Assembly: GCF_003672135.1 (NCBI RefSeq)
Contig: NC_039509.1
Span: forward strand, 6,324,001-6,388,000
Reading direction: 5' to 3'
DNA: 64,000 nt
From: Ooceraea biroi
Lineage: Eukaryota; Arthropoda; Insecta; Hymenoptera; Formicidae
Shown: piece after piece, positions 23,501 to 35,717 of the stretch
Layout: the number at the start of each line of letters is the position of its first letter
Position numbering within the stretch: the first letter of the stretch is position 1
Translations under genes and position numbers: made by a program
Notes under the pieces: model-generated
Seen by the model: the letters and a program-made list of their open reading frames with translations, nothing else
What the model was told of the DNA's origin: nothing
The model's database searches: none

Positions 23501-24619
23501 GTCCAGCTACAAGAACAACCAACGTCATTCTATGATCCAAAAATCACGAGCAATCTCGCAATCGTGCTTTTGTGAATACACGTTTCTTCTCTTGCCATTT
23601 CAAGCTACGAAACGGTAATCTCCGGCATGTTCATCGTGCTCGAGGATCGTAAAGAACGTGCTGTTTCGAAAAAATACGGAGAAACAAGAGAAACAACGGA
23701 GAAGACCGTTCACCATCTCTCTCACTCCCTTGTACAAGCTTTGCCTTTATGCAATCGCGATCCCCACTCTTGCTACAAACGCGATGAGAATATCTTGTGC
23801 GGTATTCCGGTCTGTATCCATACGTCTCTTTCGTTTGCGTTCCAATACGTTTCCCGAGGACGAGCCGATCCTCAAAGAGTTCTCGTGTCGCCTTCATTCA
23901 TGTTTCCTTCCCTGCCTAGGAGATCGACGATGGATCAAAATAGGAAGAGGAATCTCTTCGAACCAGTTCCCTACAACTGTAATCTGCCAACGACGGAAGG
24001 GCGGGACCTTGTATTCAATTTTATCAAAGCTCGTGGGGATGTTCGCAAATACAAGCGAAGATAACGAAGCCTAACTTTACAGCTACTTGATGTAAGGGAG
24101 AAACTGGTTCGGATGTGGGAGGATTCCCGTCGATCTCCGACAAGGGATTTTGTACATATTCGTGTCGATATAGCAGCGATCAAGACTATCGTCTTTGAAT
24201 AACATGGACTCTCTACGGTACAACAAGTAGAAAAATGGTAGCAAAGTAGAAATCGAGCAACGGAAAGAATTTACAATTCTTGCCAGACCTGTGCGAGCTT
24301 AGATCGATCCATCGTTTCCGTGTCTGGCGCGTTAAATCACGAACTTGCCACTAACTTAAATAATCGACTGTAAAAAAGACAAATGTACGCTAAAATAAAC
24401 TCTCCTGAAAAAAAACAACATTATGATATTTTCAGATTAATTCGCACGTTGCCGAATTAATTTTCTGTAGAAAAGGTAACTGGTTGACATTTCGACTCTT
24501 ATCGAGCATCGCTTCATCCTTCGCTTATCTCGTTGTGCACAATCGACGAGATCGACGAGAAAGCAACAACATATACAACATATATAAAATAACTCTGCGT
24601 TCTTCCCTCAGCCGATAAA

Positions 24620-24632
24620 AGAAAGAGAAAGG

Positions 24633-24659
<27 letters not shown>
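24620..24659. repeat. GA microsatellite in the Sap47 3' UTR
   Basis: Near-pure GA run on the plus strand about 110 nt beyond the Sap47 stop, so the transcript would carry a CU tract. Confidence 0.85.
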
Positions 24660-24663
<4 letters not shown>

Positions 24664-24764
24664 TATACGAAAAACCGAGGCTCGTCGATCTCGCCCGTTC
24701 GCGCGGAATCTCAACGTGAAGCGACGAGATCCCTTTATCCAGTCACGAAGAGGATCTCCTCGGC

Positions 24765-27700
24765 TCACTTGAGGTCCTCGTCATCCTCGTTGGCGAGCAG
24801 CTCGTCGATCTGCTTCTCCCAATCGTTATCGCTGGCCGTGACGTCTTTCGTGGTCGCGTTCGACGCAATGCTCCTCTCCTGACTGGCGCCGTTGCCGCCA
24901 CCCGTTACAACCTCGTAATCCTTTAGCTCGGCCTCCAATTCACGTTCCCAATCTTCTTCTGCGGAGAGGCACAAGCAGCGTTGTAGCTATTTTGCAGAGA
25001 GGGCCACGCTCTGATCTTGTTTGTCTGTCTGTTCGTCTGTTCGTGTCGCGAATTGTGTTTGTGTTTCCACCCTGGATATGAATTTCCTCGTGCAACTGGC
25101 ACGTGTGTACGCGTGTCAAAGTGCGCGAGATCGTGTGAGTGTAAGAGTGTTTCCAGGATTGTGGGGACGAAACTCAAATTGCGGGAATGGACAAATCAAA
25201 GAGAGAAAGGGAGGGAGAGAGAGAGAGAGAGATAAAAGAGAGGCAGGGAGAAATAGAGAACACAAAACGGAAGCGGGAGGAAAAAGCTTCGACGTCTTCC
25301 TTTCGCCACGGTAGCTTTTAGCCTTCGGTTCGTTAAACGCATTCCAGGATATGTTAGTGGTCTGAGAGAAAGAGAGAAAGATATCATGCGATTATCGAGA
25401 ACGATGATAATCGCAATCATGCGCTTTTCCCTATCCTTTTCATGCTTGTTTCTCATAAACGACAATGACGTCAACTATCATATGATCGTTGACTGTATAG
25501 CTTTCTAGAAATTACAGCGGATTGCCGGAAGAGAAACCAGTAATTACTTTTCACTTAACGTACTCGTTAAAAAATGTGACTGATTCACAATTACAAAAGT
25601 AATTAATCGGGACATCGCAATTTTAACGCTCCGAAATGTAATTATTAGACCGGCGCTGCCATGAGAATAATCTTTGTCGTGCTAAATCAGTGGTGTCCAA
25701 AGTATGATCTACTGATAAGTAAGTTATACACGATAAGAAAAATTAACATCTCGTACATGTACAACAGCCATCAAAAATCATTCTAATATTCTGAAATATA
25801 TATTCCTACAAAAAGATATATCTATAAAATATAAATTTAATCTGTTATGAGACACGGCTGGCTTCGACAAAACATCACGTAACACTTTAGTGATACATAA
25901 AATTTATTGCAGCTGTGTCCCGCAAGTTCAGACAGCTTTGGACAGCACTGTGCCAAATGATTAATCGTTAAAGCACGGAATTGCCTAACGTTATCGTGCA
26001 AACGTTTAAACATGTGAGACTAAGATAGATAACGATAGACGTTAATAAACGCGGTATCTACGAGCGCTAAATCCTTAAATAATATTCTATTGTGGTACGT
26101 TCCTAGTTGGACCCTCCCGTCCCGATTATGGCTTCAACAACTAAAACGAGCTTGCGGATTATCCTAAGCATAGCTTAAACGTATTCAGGCGCAATCGTTT
26201 CTAAGAAAAGAGCGACGGTCGTCTCGTGAGACATCGCCTCACTTTATGGAATGACACGAGGGGCAAAATGCCGAAAATATTTCGCGAAATAGGGTTACAC
26301 ACGCTCTCCGTCCATCGATTCGTTCTTACGTGTGCCCTCCGTCGAATCGAGAGAGCGATATTCGATATCCCCGACGCGGAGAACCGAAGTCCGTCCACCG
26401 AGAAAAATTGTGCACCGGGAACCGAAAGCTATAATTCCAGTTGTCACCGTTTTATCGGACTGCACAGAACGAAAAGCCAGATGATCCGGTATTTTCATGC
26501 ATACCCAATGAAACTGTTACGTTAAATTAAAAGCAGAAGGAATAAATTATGACTGCCATAAGGTGAGGAAAACAATTTCTCGCGCATTATTCATCTCACG
26601 GTAATCTATGCCGCATTTCTACGAATCTTTTATTTTTATTTTCTATTCAATTTCAATATAAATATAAAGATGAAAAAGTCGTGGAGAGGCGGCATAGAAA
26701 ATCGTGAATTAAATAATATGTATAATCACGATCATAACATGCGATAGTAACGTAAATTTAACATAGTCATTTCTCTTATCCTAAACGTAAAAGATCAATT
26801 TATTTTATAAATAAATGCTATGATACAAATGTAACAAAACTGCTACTAGATAAAATTCAAATACAAAATATCGTCAAGTTAGTGATCTACATGAACAATC
26901 CAATCAATATTAAATACGTCGATCTTCTCTTGATACTTCCCCCAACGAAACGCTGTTTCGATAATTTACTGAACCCGCGCGTTTTCGCATCATCGCGAGT
27001 TGCAGTTTTTCCAGTCATCCATTTCGTTTTTTTCTTCTTCCCCAATGGGCTATAAATGCATCCCTCGCGTGTAAATCCCCCGAATCAATGCATACAAATC
27101 GCGCGCCCGTTTACGTTCCTCAACCGTCCGGTCGTCCGTGTAGAAAAAAGTAACTGTAATTAATTTATCCGCCTTTCTCAGCGGACGAACGGAATAAAAC
27201 AGGTCGCACGCTGGCCAGTCGTTCCGTATCAGGACAGAAAAATCGCTATAACTACTCCGTTCCGCCGAGAGAACCGGGCACGAGCGGAATTACAGCTCGT
27301 TCCCCAGTGAAACACGTATTGTCATTCAACGAATTTATAGTGACGTACAGAAATCCGGCTGTCTTTTCTCCGAAATCATCCTGTACAAGATCAGATTTTC
27401 CATTGGAATTTTCTTGATATTCTTCGCGGAAACTTCCTCACAACGAAATAACTTCGCGAGAAAATTCACCGGAGAAAGATACCGGATTAGTGGCGCGTCA
27501 CCGTACTTACATTTTATTTAGTATAATAGTGTGTATATATTTATACATATATTTCTCTTTTTTTTCTTAGGTCTCCATTTAATTAATTCCTTACACCTAT
27601 GATTAAGTTTGAGGTTCGCGCAATGTAATTCCTCGCGTTTCATCAATACCTTTGTGTTATCTTCCGACTCGTTTCTTCAATAAAGAATGTGTTTGGTTGC

Positions 27701-30700
27701 TCCTGCGTTAATTACACGTTTATAGAGAGACACGGAGAGAATCGAGAACAGGCTAGATTAATTGGAATTAATACATAGAAAGAGAGAGAGAAAGAGAGAG
27801 GGAGACAACAGCAAAATGGTCAGACATACAGATATGTAGTCGAATATCTTTTTGCTCCGCTCCGGTGGTTTATGTGTGTAGGCTCGTTATTTCCTCTTTC
27901 TCCTTCCTCGTTCTCTCGTACAACCTCCTTTTTATCATTATTGCATCTACTTTACATTTTATATTCGCGTGCGCGCGTATAACGTTTCGACGTAATGACT
28001 TCTCGTTTTTCCAGCGTTTTCCCTTTTTCCTGTCGAGTTTTCGATTTTCGTGACTCGACAAGCTCGACGCATGTCTAACGAGGATCAGACGAAATTTCAA
28101 ACGCATCGGCTCGTGACGTGATATCCAAAATAAAAAATACGCTACTTCGTTCTTAATATCCGAAAGTAAATTTTTAGTGTACTTTTTTGTACCTGAAGTA
28201 TTTTTTTCCCTACCTTAGCGGTGTTCTCCGTTTAACCTACCATGTCGATTCTAAATTCCTCGTTATAACTAGAGTTGTGTCGTGCACCGATTTATCGCTG
28301 ATTCAGGTAACGGCGATTAACGCCGATCAAGTGCTATCGATGACATCGATGACGGTAATAATGATGTCGCGTATTCGCGACACAATCACGTCATTCCTCG
28401 CTTGTATGGACACCTTCCCGGCTTGTTAACTCTGCTGTTCAGACGCCACATCGGCACGCGTTCAGCGACCGTACGCTGATTGCAGGCTTGTCTTGCCGCA
28501 CATCGAACTGCTATAACCATCCTCGATACGACATCGATGCGATCGTGACACGTGAATATAAACTGATAGGATCGTAACGGAAATGTCACATGCTCTTTTC
28601 GATGAGTCAATAATAACGTTGTCACGTACATGCTCGTCAGAAAATATGCTCTTTATTGGAATGCAGAGATGCCTTCCAAGATGCCTCTCCTACATAAAAA
28701 TGAAATTCGAGGCCTTTCTATAAAAAAAATAAAAGAAACATTGCCTCGCGTAAAAAAATGTATTGCGTATTACAATCTGCGTTATACTAATTAAATGCAT
28801 TCGTTTAATGTCGGTTCTATCGTCTAATCGTCAATCATTCTTGATTATGTGCGCGTTCATTCAATGTTCCGGAGCGCGAAGAGCCGTTTCACGTTTCAGC
28901 ATGCTGACTTCCTCGTCGATTCGGGCCTGATGTTGCGCTTAATCATGCTGATCCTTGCGACTGACACGGAATCGCCTCGGCTGCCGACGATCGGAAACGG
29001 AACAAACATCCGCGAAGGGGGGTCACCCTGTTCGTCTCGTGGGAACGTTCGTGCCGGGGGTGGTTTCGCGATCGAACGTGAAAAGAAACGGAGAAGAAAA
29101 GAAAAAAAAGAAAAAACCGGGAGGAGGAGGAGAGAGAAAGAGAGAGAGAGAGAGGAGACGAGAGAAGGTTTCGGTATCGCAAAAACTGAAATTGTTAGTT
29201 TTTGAGAGCGGGAAGCATGTATATCTCTGAGAGGGTGTGCTTTGGATAATGGCATTTGAGGGGCACTCTCCTCTTCTTTTAGGCTGTTGACAAAATAGAA
29301 TGAAAAGCGGTCGTTTAGTCAGAGAGCCCATATAAAAGAGAAAAAAAAAAGAGACGCAACACGCTCAACATCGACAACGACATGACAGACATCAGGATAG
29401 AGGGTAACGTCGTTGTGCACACTAAAAATTCGAGAACGAGCAAATCCCTAAAGAAAGCGGACACAGGAGGAATGTGAGGATGCACAGAGAGAAAGAAAGA
29501 CAGAAAGAAAAGAGAGAGCTACAGAACGGCACTAGCGTGACCAGGGTGTAACACTGCGAGATTAAGGTCAGGCTTTTCACGATGGTATTAATTTCATACT
29601 CACGAGGAGAGTACTCTTGGACCGTGTCGTGGCACAGATCGAGCTTTCGCATCGATCAGCTTGGTGACCCGTTTCCGTTTTACTGGCGAGATCAATGAAT
29701 AGTACACGTTCTCCAGACAAGAAAGTTTTCAAGAACTGCCATTTCTCAGCCGATAACAAATTTCGCTATTAAACGTGTAACGAGTCGTAATGGCTCGAAA
29801 TGACTCTGCATTACTTCGGAACTACATTTGTATGTAAGTTATGTTTCACATTGTTTCAGATATCGTCCAGTTTCTACTTAATTAAATTTCTTTAAAATCC
29901 TACAAATTAATATCAAATTCATTGAAAATTTAGTAGCAAAAGAAATGTACAACGTTTTTATCATAGACAACCGTATTATTGTAGCTTCTAGAATTTTGCA
30001 TTTTGTACGGTGACTAAAATCGTTTGATGCTATTCGTTAATCGCCAGCAAATAAGAAACGACGTCCTCATTACGTATAATCAAGCAAAATCTCATTGGTG
30101 GTCGTAACTAGCGAACTCAGGAATAGGATCTTTATAACGTCGTTCTCGCGTTATCATAATAGCATATACGCGATCTGATGAGCGTCATATGATTTCAGAG
30201 CTTTTCATTTAGAAGGAAAATTTCGTGAGCGTCATAAACCGCTTCGGCGAAATCCTCCTAGAATTGCCCTCGCTCTACGTAATTGCCGCGATATCTTCCC
30301 CTCGTCAGCGAAGATTATCGTGCTAGAACTACGAGAATTGGCAATCGGACAGCAATTTTGGCGAATTTTGTCTGAGATCTCGCGAACGTGCGAGGGACAG
30401 TTAACGACGACCAACGATTAACGACTGACCTTTCGGTGGTTGCATTCCCAGCTTTTTCATCCCCTCTCGGACTTCCTCGAGGTCTGTGTCCGAAACCCTC
30501 ATGGTATCGGACACGAACTCGTGGCCTGGCGAATCGGCCAGCGCACTGTTACTGCTCGTCGTCGTGGCGCCGGTGCTGGTGGCCTGGCCAGTGGTCATTT
30601 GAACTGTTTGCAAGACAACACTGACGGCTAAACTAGATGGGTAGGGGTGTGTGTAAGTGTATATGGAGCGGTGTGTATGTCATGTGTATTAGCGTGTTTA

Positions 30701-33700
30701 TCTATTTAATGGTAGCGCTAAGTCTACCGAAGCCCGATTTCGCACGCAAACGATCAATAATCGTTAATAGGGTGCTTCCTTCATCAAAGCCGACCGCGCC
30801 AGTTCCAAGAATGCGAGGACAGAAATTACTTTAATTAATTTAAACACACGGAAGCGGAAGAATGTGTAATTAATTCAGGCGCGAAGTATTTTATTGTCTT
30901 CGATTTGTAATCAAATTACGTATCAACAAGGCAAATATATTTATATATGATATTGATTTAAAAACATACTATCTTCCACATCTAAATATGGAAAAAAAGA
31001 TTCCAGGATATTTTAACATATCCAAGAGTATCACGTATGTGTCATGAGGGACGTCAAGATATAGCTTCCTATCAGCAGCGAATATTCAGGATATTCGTAT
31101 TCTTCGGTCTGGTATTATCGAGTTTCCCAGCATTTTCCTCCCGATAGATTCAATTTCTCGCGATACACTGGAACTGGAGCGAAATCGGATCTCTCTCTCG
31201 ACCAAAGGAGAGACGACGGAAATCGTCGGTTCAACGATCGGAGACAGTGCTGTGAGATAAGGAATGCGAGAGACATACATATAGAGTCAGAGAGTCAGAA
31301 TCAGAGAGAGAGAGAGAGACAGACAGAGAGAAAGGGAGGGCGAGAACAAGTAGCATCACCTCTGAAGATTCCTATTCACAGAATAATCTCCGGGTTCAAC
31401 GATATTTCGACGCGTTCGCACCCGTTTCTCCGTGATTCTACCCCGTGATCGATTTCTCGACCATGGAGTATTTCCCTTTATCCGTTAATTCATCCGCGCC
31501 AATCGCAATTTCATTGTTTGCACGGTCGAGGGGCTGCGAGGCGAATAACTCCTTTCTCTCTTTCTATCTATTTATCTATTTTTCTCTCTCTCGTTCACTC
31601 TCCCCGATACCGTAATTCTGCGAACGTGACTCCACGTCTCCACGTGCAAAAGCCCACGTACATGATGAAACGTATTGGTATATCTGCCCTCTCTCTTTCT
31701 TCTTGATGAGCTCGTATTTTCAACCCATAAACTAAACCGTCTCGCCAGGAAATTTAACTCGAATCGGAGTCTTCTCCGCATCACTTCGCTTACGAATACA
31801 CTTGTTGCAAAAATTAATTACATTTCGTGATGTATAACATTTAACGAGAAACAAAGCACTATTTATTACTAGCGATATTATATAATTATACAATAAACAT
31901 AATGTTACGTAATACAACAAAAAATAAATGTAAATTAATGTACAAATAGTGATCGTAATATCATGATGTATATCGCCTAGTATCACTTTCATAATTTATA
32001 TGTCAAAATATCAATGTACATCAATGTAATATCATGTAATATTATTTGCATGATATTATATCTTTTATTTCGATTTTATCATGTGTGAGATACGCGCGAC
32101 TTTACACAATACTGCAATCGCTCACTTTTAATTCGTTAAACTTTACGAAACACTACGAATATTGAGCAACCCTTTCAACCTGAGCTTTAAATTAAGATCT
32201 CGGGCTCTTTCGACCAATACGTTTCCAGCATCCGGCATGACATTTGCACAGAAAGAACGCACGCCACTACAGACACGCCATCTCAAAACTCCCATGCAAA
32301 AAGTCTGCCGTCAGATAGCTTGCTAATCGGAATTGCAAATCAGGTGTAAACGCAGTGCGACGCCGCCGATTTCTACCCCCGCTGCTGAGGCTGCATCTTG
32401 CAATATGCATCACCCAGTGGAGGTTTATCTCGGCGAGACGTCGCACCACGACGTCAAAGGAGAAAGCCTCGACCGCGCACAGACGATCGGAATTTTCCGA
32501 CCTTCCGATATTCCGGAATCAGAACATCTGATTGATGTAACGTTATAATTCATCAAAAAAAAAGGAAGAAAGACGTAATAGCTACAAAAAAACGTAGAAT
32601 GTTATCACAATTAAGCATCTATAAAACATTCTCGATGTTTTGATATTAAAACCGATAATTTTTCTCTTAATTCTGTGTTTAGTGACAAACAAAAGGCACG
32701 CAAATTCAATACACATCACGTTCAATCAAGTATGACAGATTGGCCAGGCCTTGGCTCGTTATCATGGTTCCATTCTGGCAGCACACGGGACGTCCCCTTC
32801 AGTTCTATAGGAAACTACGTGCGTCGAAATCACAGTACTAACAGAACAGGAAACGCGCGACAGTGCTTTCGAGCAAAACATTGGAGAACCTAATCGTGTC
32901 GCAATGCCAACGTGGGCCAAAATGACGCACTACGAAAGCTGCTCTACGTAACAGAATGAAAAGAAGAAGAAATGGTAATGACGATTTACGTACCTTGAGT
33001 GTGATCGATACTATCGGTGGTGCTGGCGAGGGTTTGATTGGGGTTGCTTTCTTCCTGTTGGCTCGCCATCGCGTTTAGCTCATAACCCTGGCGCAGCAGG
33101 GACACCCGGTAGAAGTAGTTACGCCAGAAGTTTTCTTCAGATATGCTGTTGCAAGTAAATCGGGTGAATTTCCAAAGCCGACAACAATGACGATGATGAA
33201 GGGATTATGTTCGAAAATTTGAAGGCGCGCCGAATGAGCATTAATTAATGTCGCGCTTTGCGGTGACATTTAATTAATATCGTGAACAAATTAATCGCGG
33301 ACGCGGACTTGCACAATGTATTGATATCTCTACAATTTCGCGAACAATTTCGTTCTCATGCTCTTTAACATTTAATATAATATAATTTAACATTTAATAT
33401 ATATAAATCACATTTCCATAACTTGAAATTTCATTGTAGTTCCAACAATTTAGCAACTGACGTAAGTATTGTTAGTCTTTCATTACATGTAATATATTGG
33501 ATTGTAACTTAAAGTCCGTAGTATTATTTAATTTTTTTAATGAAAAAAAGATGACAAGGAAAGATCATGAAACTATCACAAAGATAGTAAATGTTAGTAG
33601 AACAAGACGACGCATATGTAGTTGAATAAATATCTATACATAACGCTACGAACTTCTGTTATATAACCCAACATATGTTCTGTGCATGTAGTATATCGCG

Positions 33701-34670
33701 TGAATGCAATTTTATGAGATTGATTGATTGTTGAATGACTGTTGTAATATGCAATTCAAAATTATTAATTTATACTGCATATACTACAATAACTCGCTTT
33801 GCTGTTATTACTTTTTTTTATATATCATTTAATAAATAATAAAATTAAATTTCCATGGCATAAAATTTAATTTGTAAAATACGAACGATTAATTAAGAGC
33901 ATATGCATAAATTCATAATATTATATTTACGGAATTTTCATAATGTTGCGTAAATGGAAGGAAAATGCGATGATCATTGTATGTGACAGCGTAGGTTTTA
34001 ATCTACTTACACTTTCGGGACGAGCTCGAACCTCATGGATTCAAGATTTGGATCCAGGGCAAGAGTGGCCTGTGCCATTGGCTGAATGGCCTCAAAATCC
34101 CAAGCGAATTCTACGCCTGGTGGTGGTGCTCTCACGAAATTACGTCGATCCTGAAATCCATGAGAGGGTAAGATCCCTGCTTAATCTGACCGGCTCATCT
34201 AAAGCCATACACCAAATTCATGACACTAATCTTTTGCAATAATGCATAAATAAACAGCTAAATGCCACTTACACCATGAGCAAAATCTTTCTCATACTGG
34301 AAGATTTTTTCTCTGAGTAATTGAATACTTTTAAAAAAGATTACTAATTAAAGTTATTAAGGAAACAATTTTCCCCATTAAAAGAAGAGATATATACACT
34401 TTTAACATTTATCTTTTAAAGAACTTGAGACACTTTTATAAGACTACGCAGAAAATTTGTTGAAAGCCTCTAGCTTCCTCTCAGGCCTCTGACATATAGG
34501 AGTGGAAAAGGATAACAAAAATTACTTACGGTTGACAAGGACAGGCATTCCTCGCGTAGCGCATCCTCGTTCGGCGCGCCGACCCATGGTGCAACAGCCT
34601 CGACCTTTTCGCCCGCCTGCTTGCTGGCAATGAAAGCCTCCTGCTCTTTGTTAAGCTCGGCGATCAGCCT
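24765..34670 (-). CDS. Sap47: Synapse-associated protein Sap47 / SYAP1, C-terminal five exons
   Basis: Minus-strand exons: 34670-34530, 34150-34011, 33145-32994, 30603-30430, 24958-24765 (TGA). They total 801 nt and 266 residues with consistent phases (0, 0, 2, 1, 1). Sap47/SYAP1 is a conserved BSD-domain protein linked to synaptic terminals in insects. Visible blocks in order: LNKEQEAFIASKQ and APWVGAP; the BSD domain DRRNFVRAPPPGVEF ... RFELVPKVISEENFWRNYFYRVSLL, with the conserved FW pair; a Ser/Thr-rich linker; HEFVSDTM; and the acidic tail EEDWERELEAELKDYEVV ... WEKQIDELLANEDDEDLK. The first visible exon starts in phase 0 after a good acceptor (CTCTATTTCAG), so exons for the N-terminal part are missing: outside the window or not recognised upstream. 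Introns are 379, 865, 2390 and 5471 bp, far longer than in the neighbouring genes. Confidence 0.93.
24959..30429 (-). other. Sap47 intron (5.5 kb)
   Basis: No independent gene recognised. Holds several purine tracts on the plus strand: about 25200-25246, 25365-25380, 27776-27806, 29081-29163 and 29481-29520. Overlapping open frames at 28.85-29.33 kb are low-complexity products of these tracts. Confidence 0.6.
30604..32993 (-). other. Sap47 intron (2.4 kb)
   Basis: GA tract at 31296-31340 and CT-rich tracts at 31550-31602 and 31690-31702 (plus strand). No exon with a recognisable Sap47 match was found; a cassette exon cannot be excluded. Confidence 0.55.
33146..34010 (-). other. Sap47 intron (865 bp)
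   Basis: AT-rich, with a short direct repeat of TTTAACATTTAATATA near 33365 and 33387. No gene seen. Confidence 0.6.
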
Positions 34671-35715
34671 CTGAAATAGAGAAATTAATTCCGTCTCAGC
34701 AGCAGTTGCGTATCGCGGTGTGAAATCGGCTTGGACAAAAGCGTGCACGCGAGTGCGAATAAAGCGCGTTTCGAAACCGGTGGTCGTTATTAATGTGAGC
34801 GATGCACCGCTAACGCACTGGCGGCGTCGGAAATAGCGTATACGCGATAGATTTCACTTCGCGTTTTACAGGAGCTTATTACTGCACGGATGACATCCCA
34901 CGATTTGCCGGCGCCGTGTCAATTCGTTCTCATTTGCAAGGTATTAACGCTGGAAGTGCACTTTATACATACTATAATGAGCTGCAAGAGGATTATGAGC
35001 TTTATGGCTGACGCCGTAACATATAATTCATTTTCCCGATTTTAAATAGAAAAATGTTATCTTCTACCTTCAGATATGAGTGATTGTTTTCAGAAGAGGA
35101 TTTTATTTCTGTAATCAACCGATGATACCTCGCAAAGTAATTATCCGAGATAAATGAATATGAGCTCATTAGTCTCAGCTTTCGAATAAATTTTGTTTTA
35201 CCTCGCTTACAATATGCACGACCTTTCTATAGAAAAATATTAAGGATTATATCGATCCGTGATCACGATCTAACTTGCAGCCAACTAATGGCAGGGTTAC
35301 GATCGACGTCTGACCAATGCAGTTGCAAGCACATGCTTACGAGCACGTGTGCAAGATGACTCCACTCTTTCCTCTAATCAGCTGATCAGCTGAGCGTCGC
35401 GTAATTATTACGTAATATTGTAGATTACATGTGCGCGTCACGTGCTCATCGTGCTCATTAAAAACGACCCGCGCGTTGGATATTCGAAACATTATAACTT
35501 GATGAAAAATTGATGTAACGATATGCGGTAAATGTAGATCATTTGTTATCTATATTCTACATATACTTATGCTTATTACGTATCATATGCTCTTATCATG
35601 ACAAGTATATGTATTTATTAAGAATTATGTATTAAGTACTAAGTATTAAGAACTATGACATCATTGAAATAAATTATAAAAGAGCTGTTAACAAAACTCA
35701 AAATTTTGAAACTCA
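34671..35715. other. Region upstream of the visible Sap47 exons
   Basis: No coding exon recognised. A cluster of palindromic transcription-factor-like sites lies at 35344-35444, listed separately. AT-rich sequence follows up to the transposon. Confidence 0.5.
35344..35444. promoter_or_regulatory. Cluster of palindromic E-box / bZIP-like motifs
   Basis: Within 101 bp: CACGTG at 35344-35349; a perfect 16-nt palindrome TCAGCTGATCAGCTGA at 35378-35393 containing two CAGCTG boxes; ATTACGTAAT at 35407-35416, a PAR-bZIP/C/EBP-type consensus; and CACGTG at 35439-35444. Regulatory function is inference only. Confidence 0.35.
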
Positions 35716-35717
35716 TA

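Larger units (their letters stand above)
19935..24764. other. Region between DENND6 and Sap47
   Basis: Contains the DENND6 3' UTR (to about 20.56 or 20.64 kb) and the Sap47 3' UTR on the minus strand (leftward from 24764). A minus-strand AATAAA at 23497-23492 is one possible Sap47 end. Simple repeats: TTTTA units at 20827-20850, a TA-rich run near 20987-21045, a GA tract at 21266-21306. Open frames at 23.6-24.1 kb exist on both strands and resemble nothing known. Confidence 0.5.

Noticed and set aside
23627..24074. Open frames of 88-145 codons on both strands
   Set aside because: Several frames on both strands are open at once, with no recognisable family and no convincing splice partner; possibly Sap47 3' UTR.
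28849..29331. Overlapping frames of 80-119 codons on both strands
   Set aside because: They are Arg/Glu/Lys-rich or Ser/Leu-rich translations of a GA tract inside a Sap47 intron.
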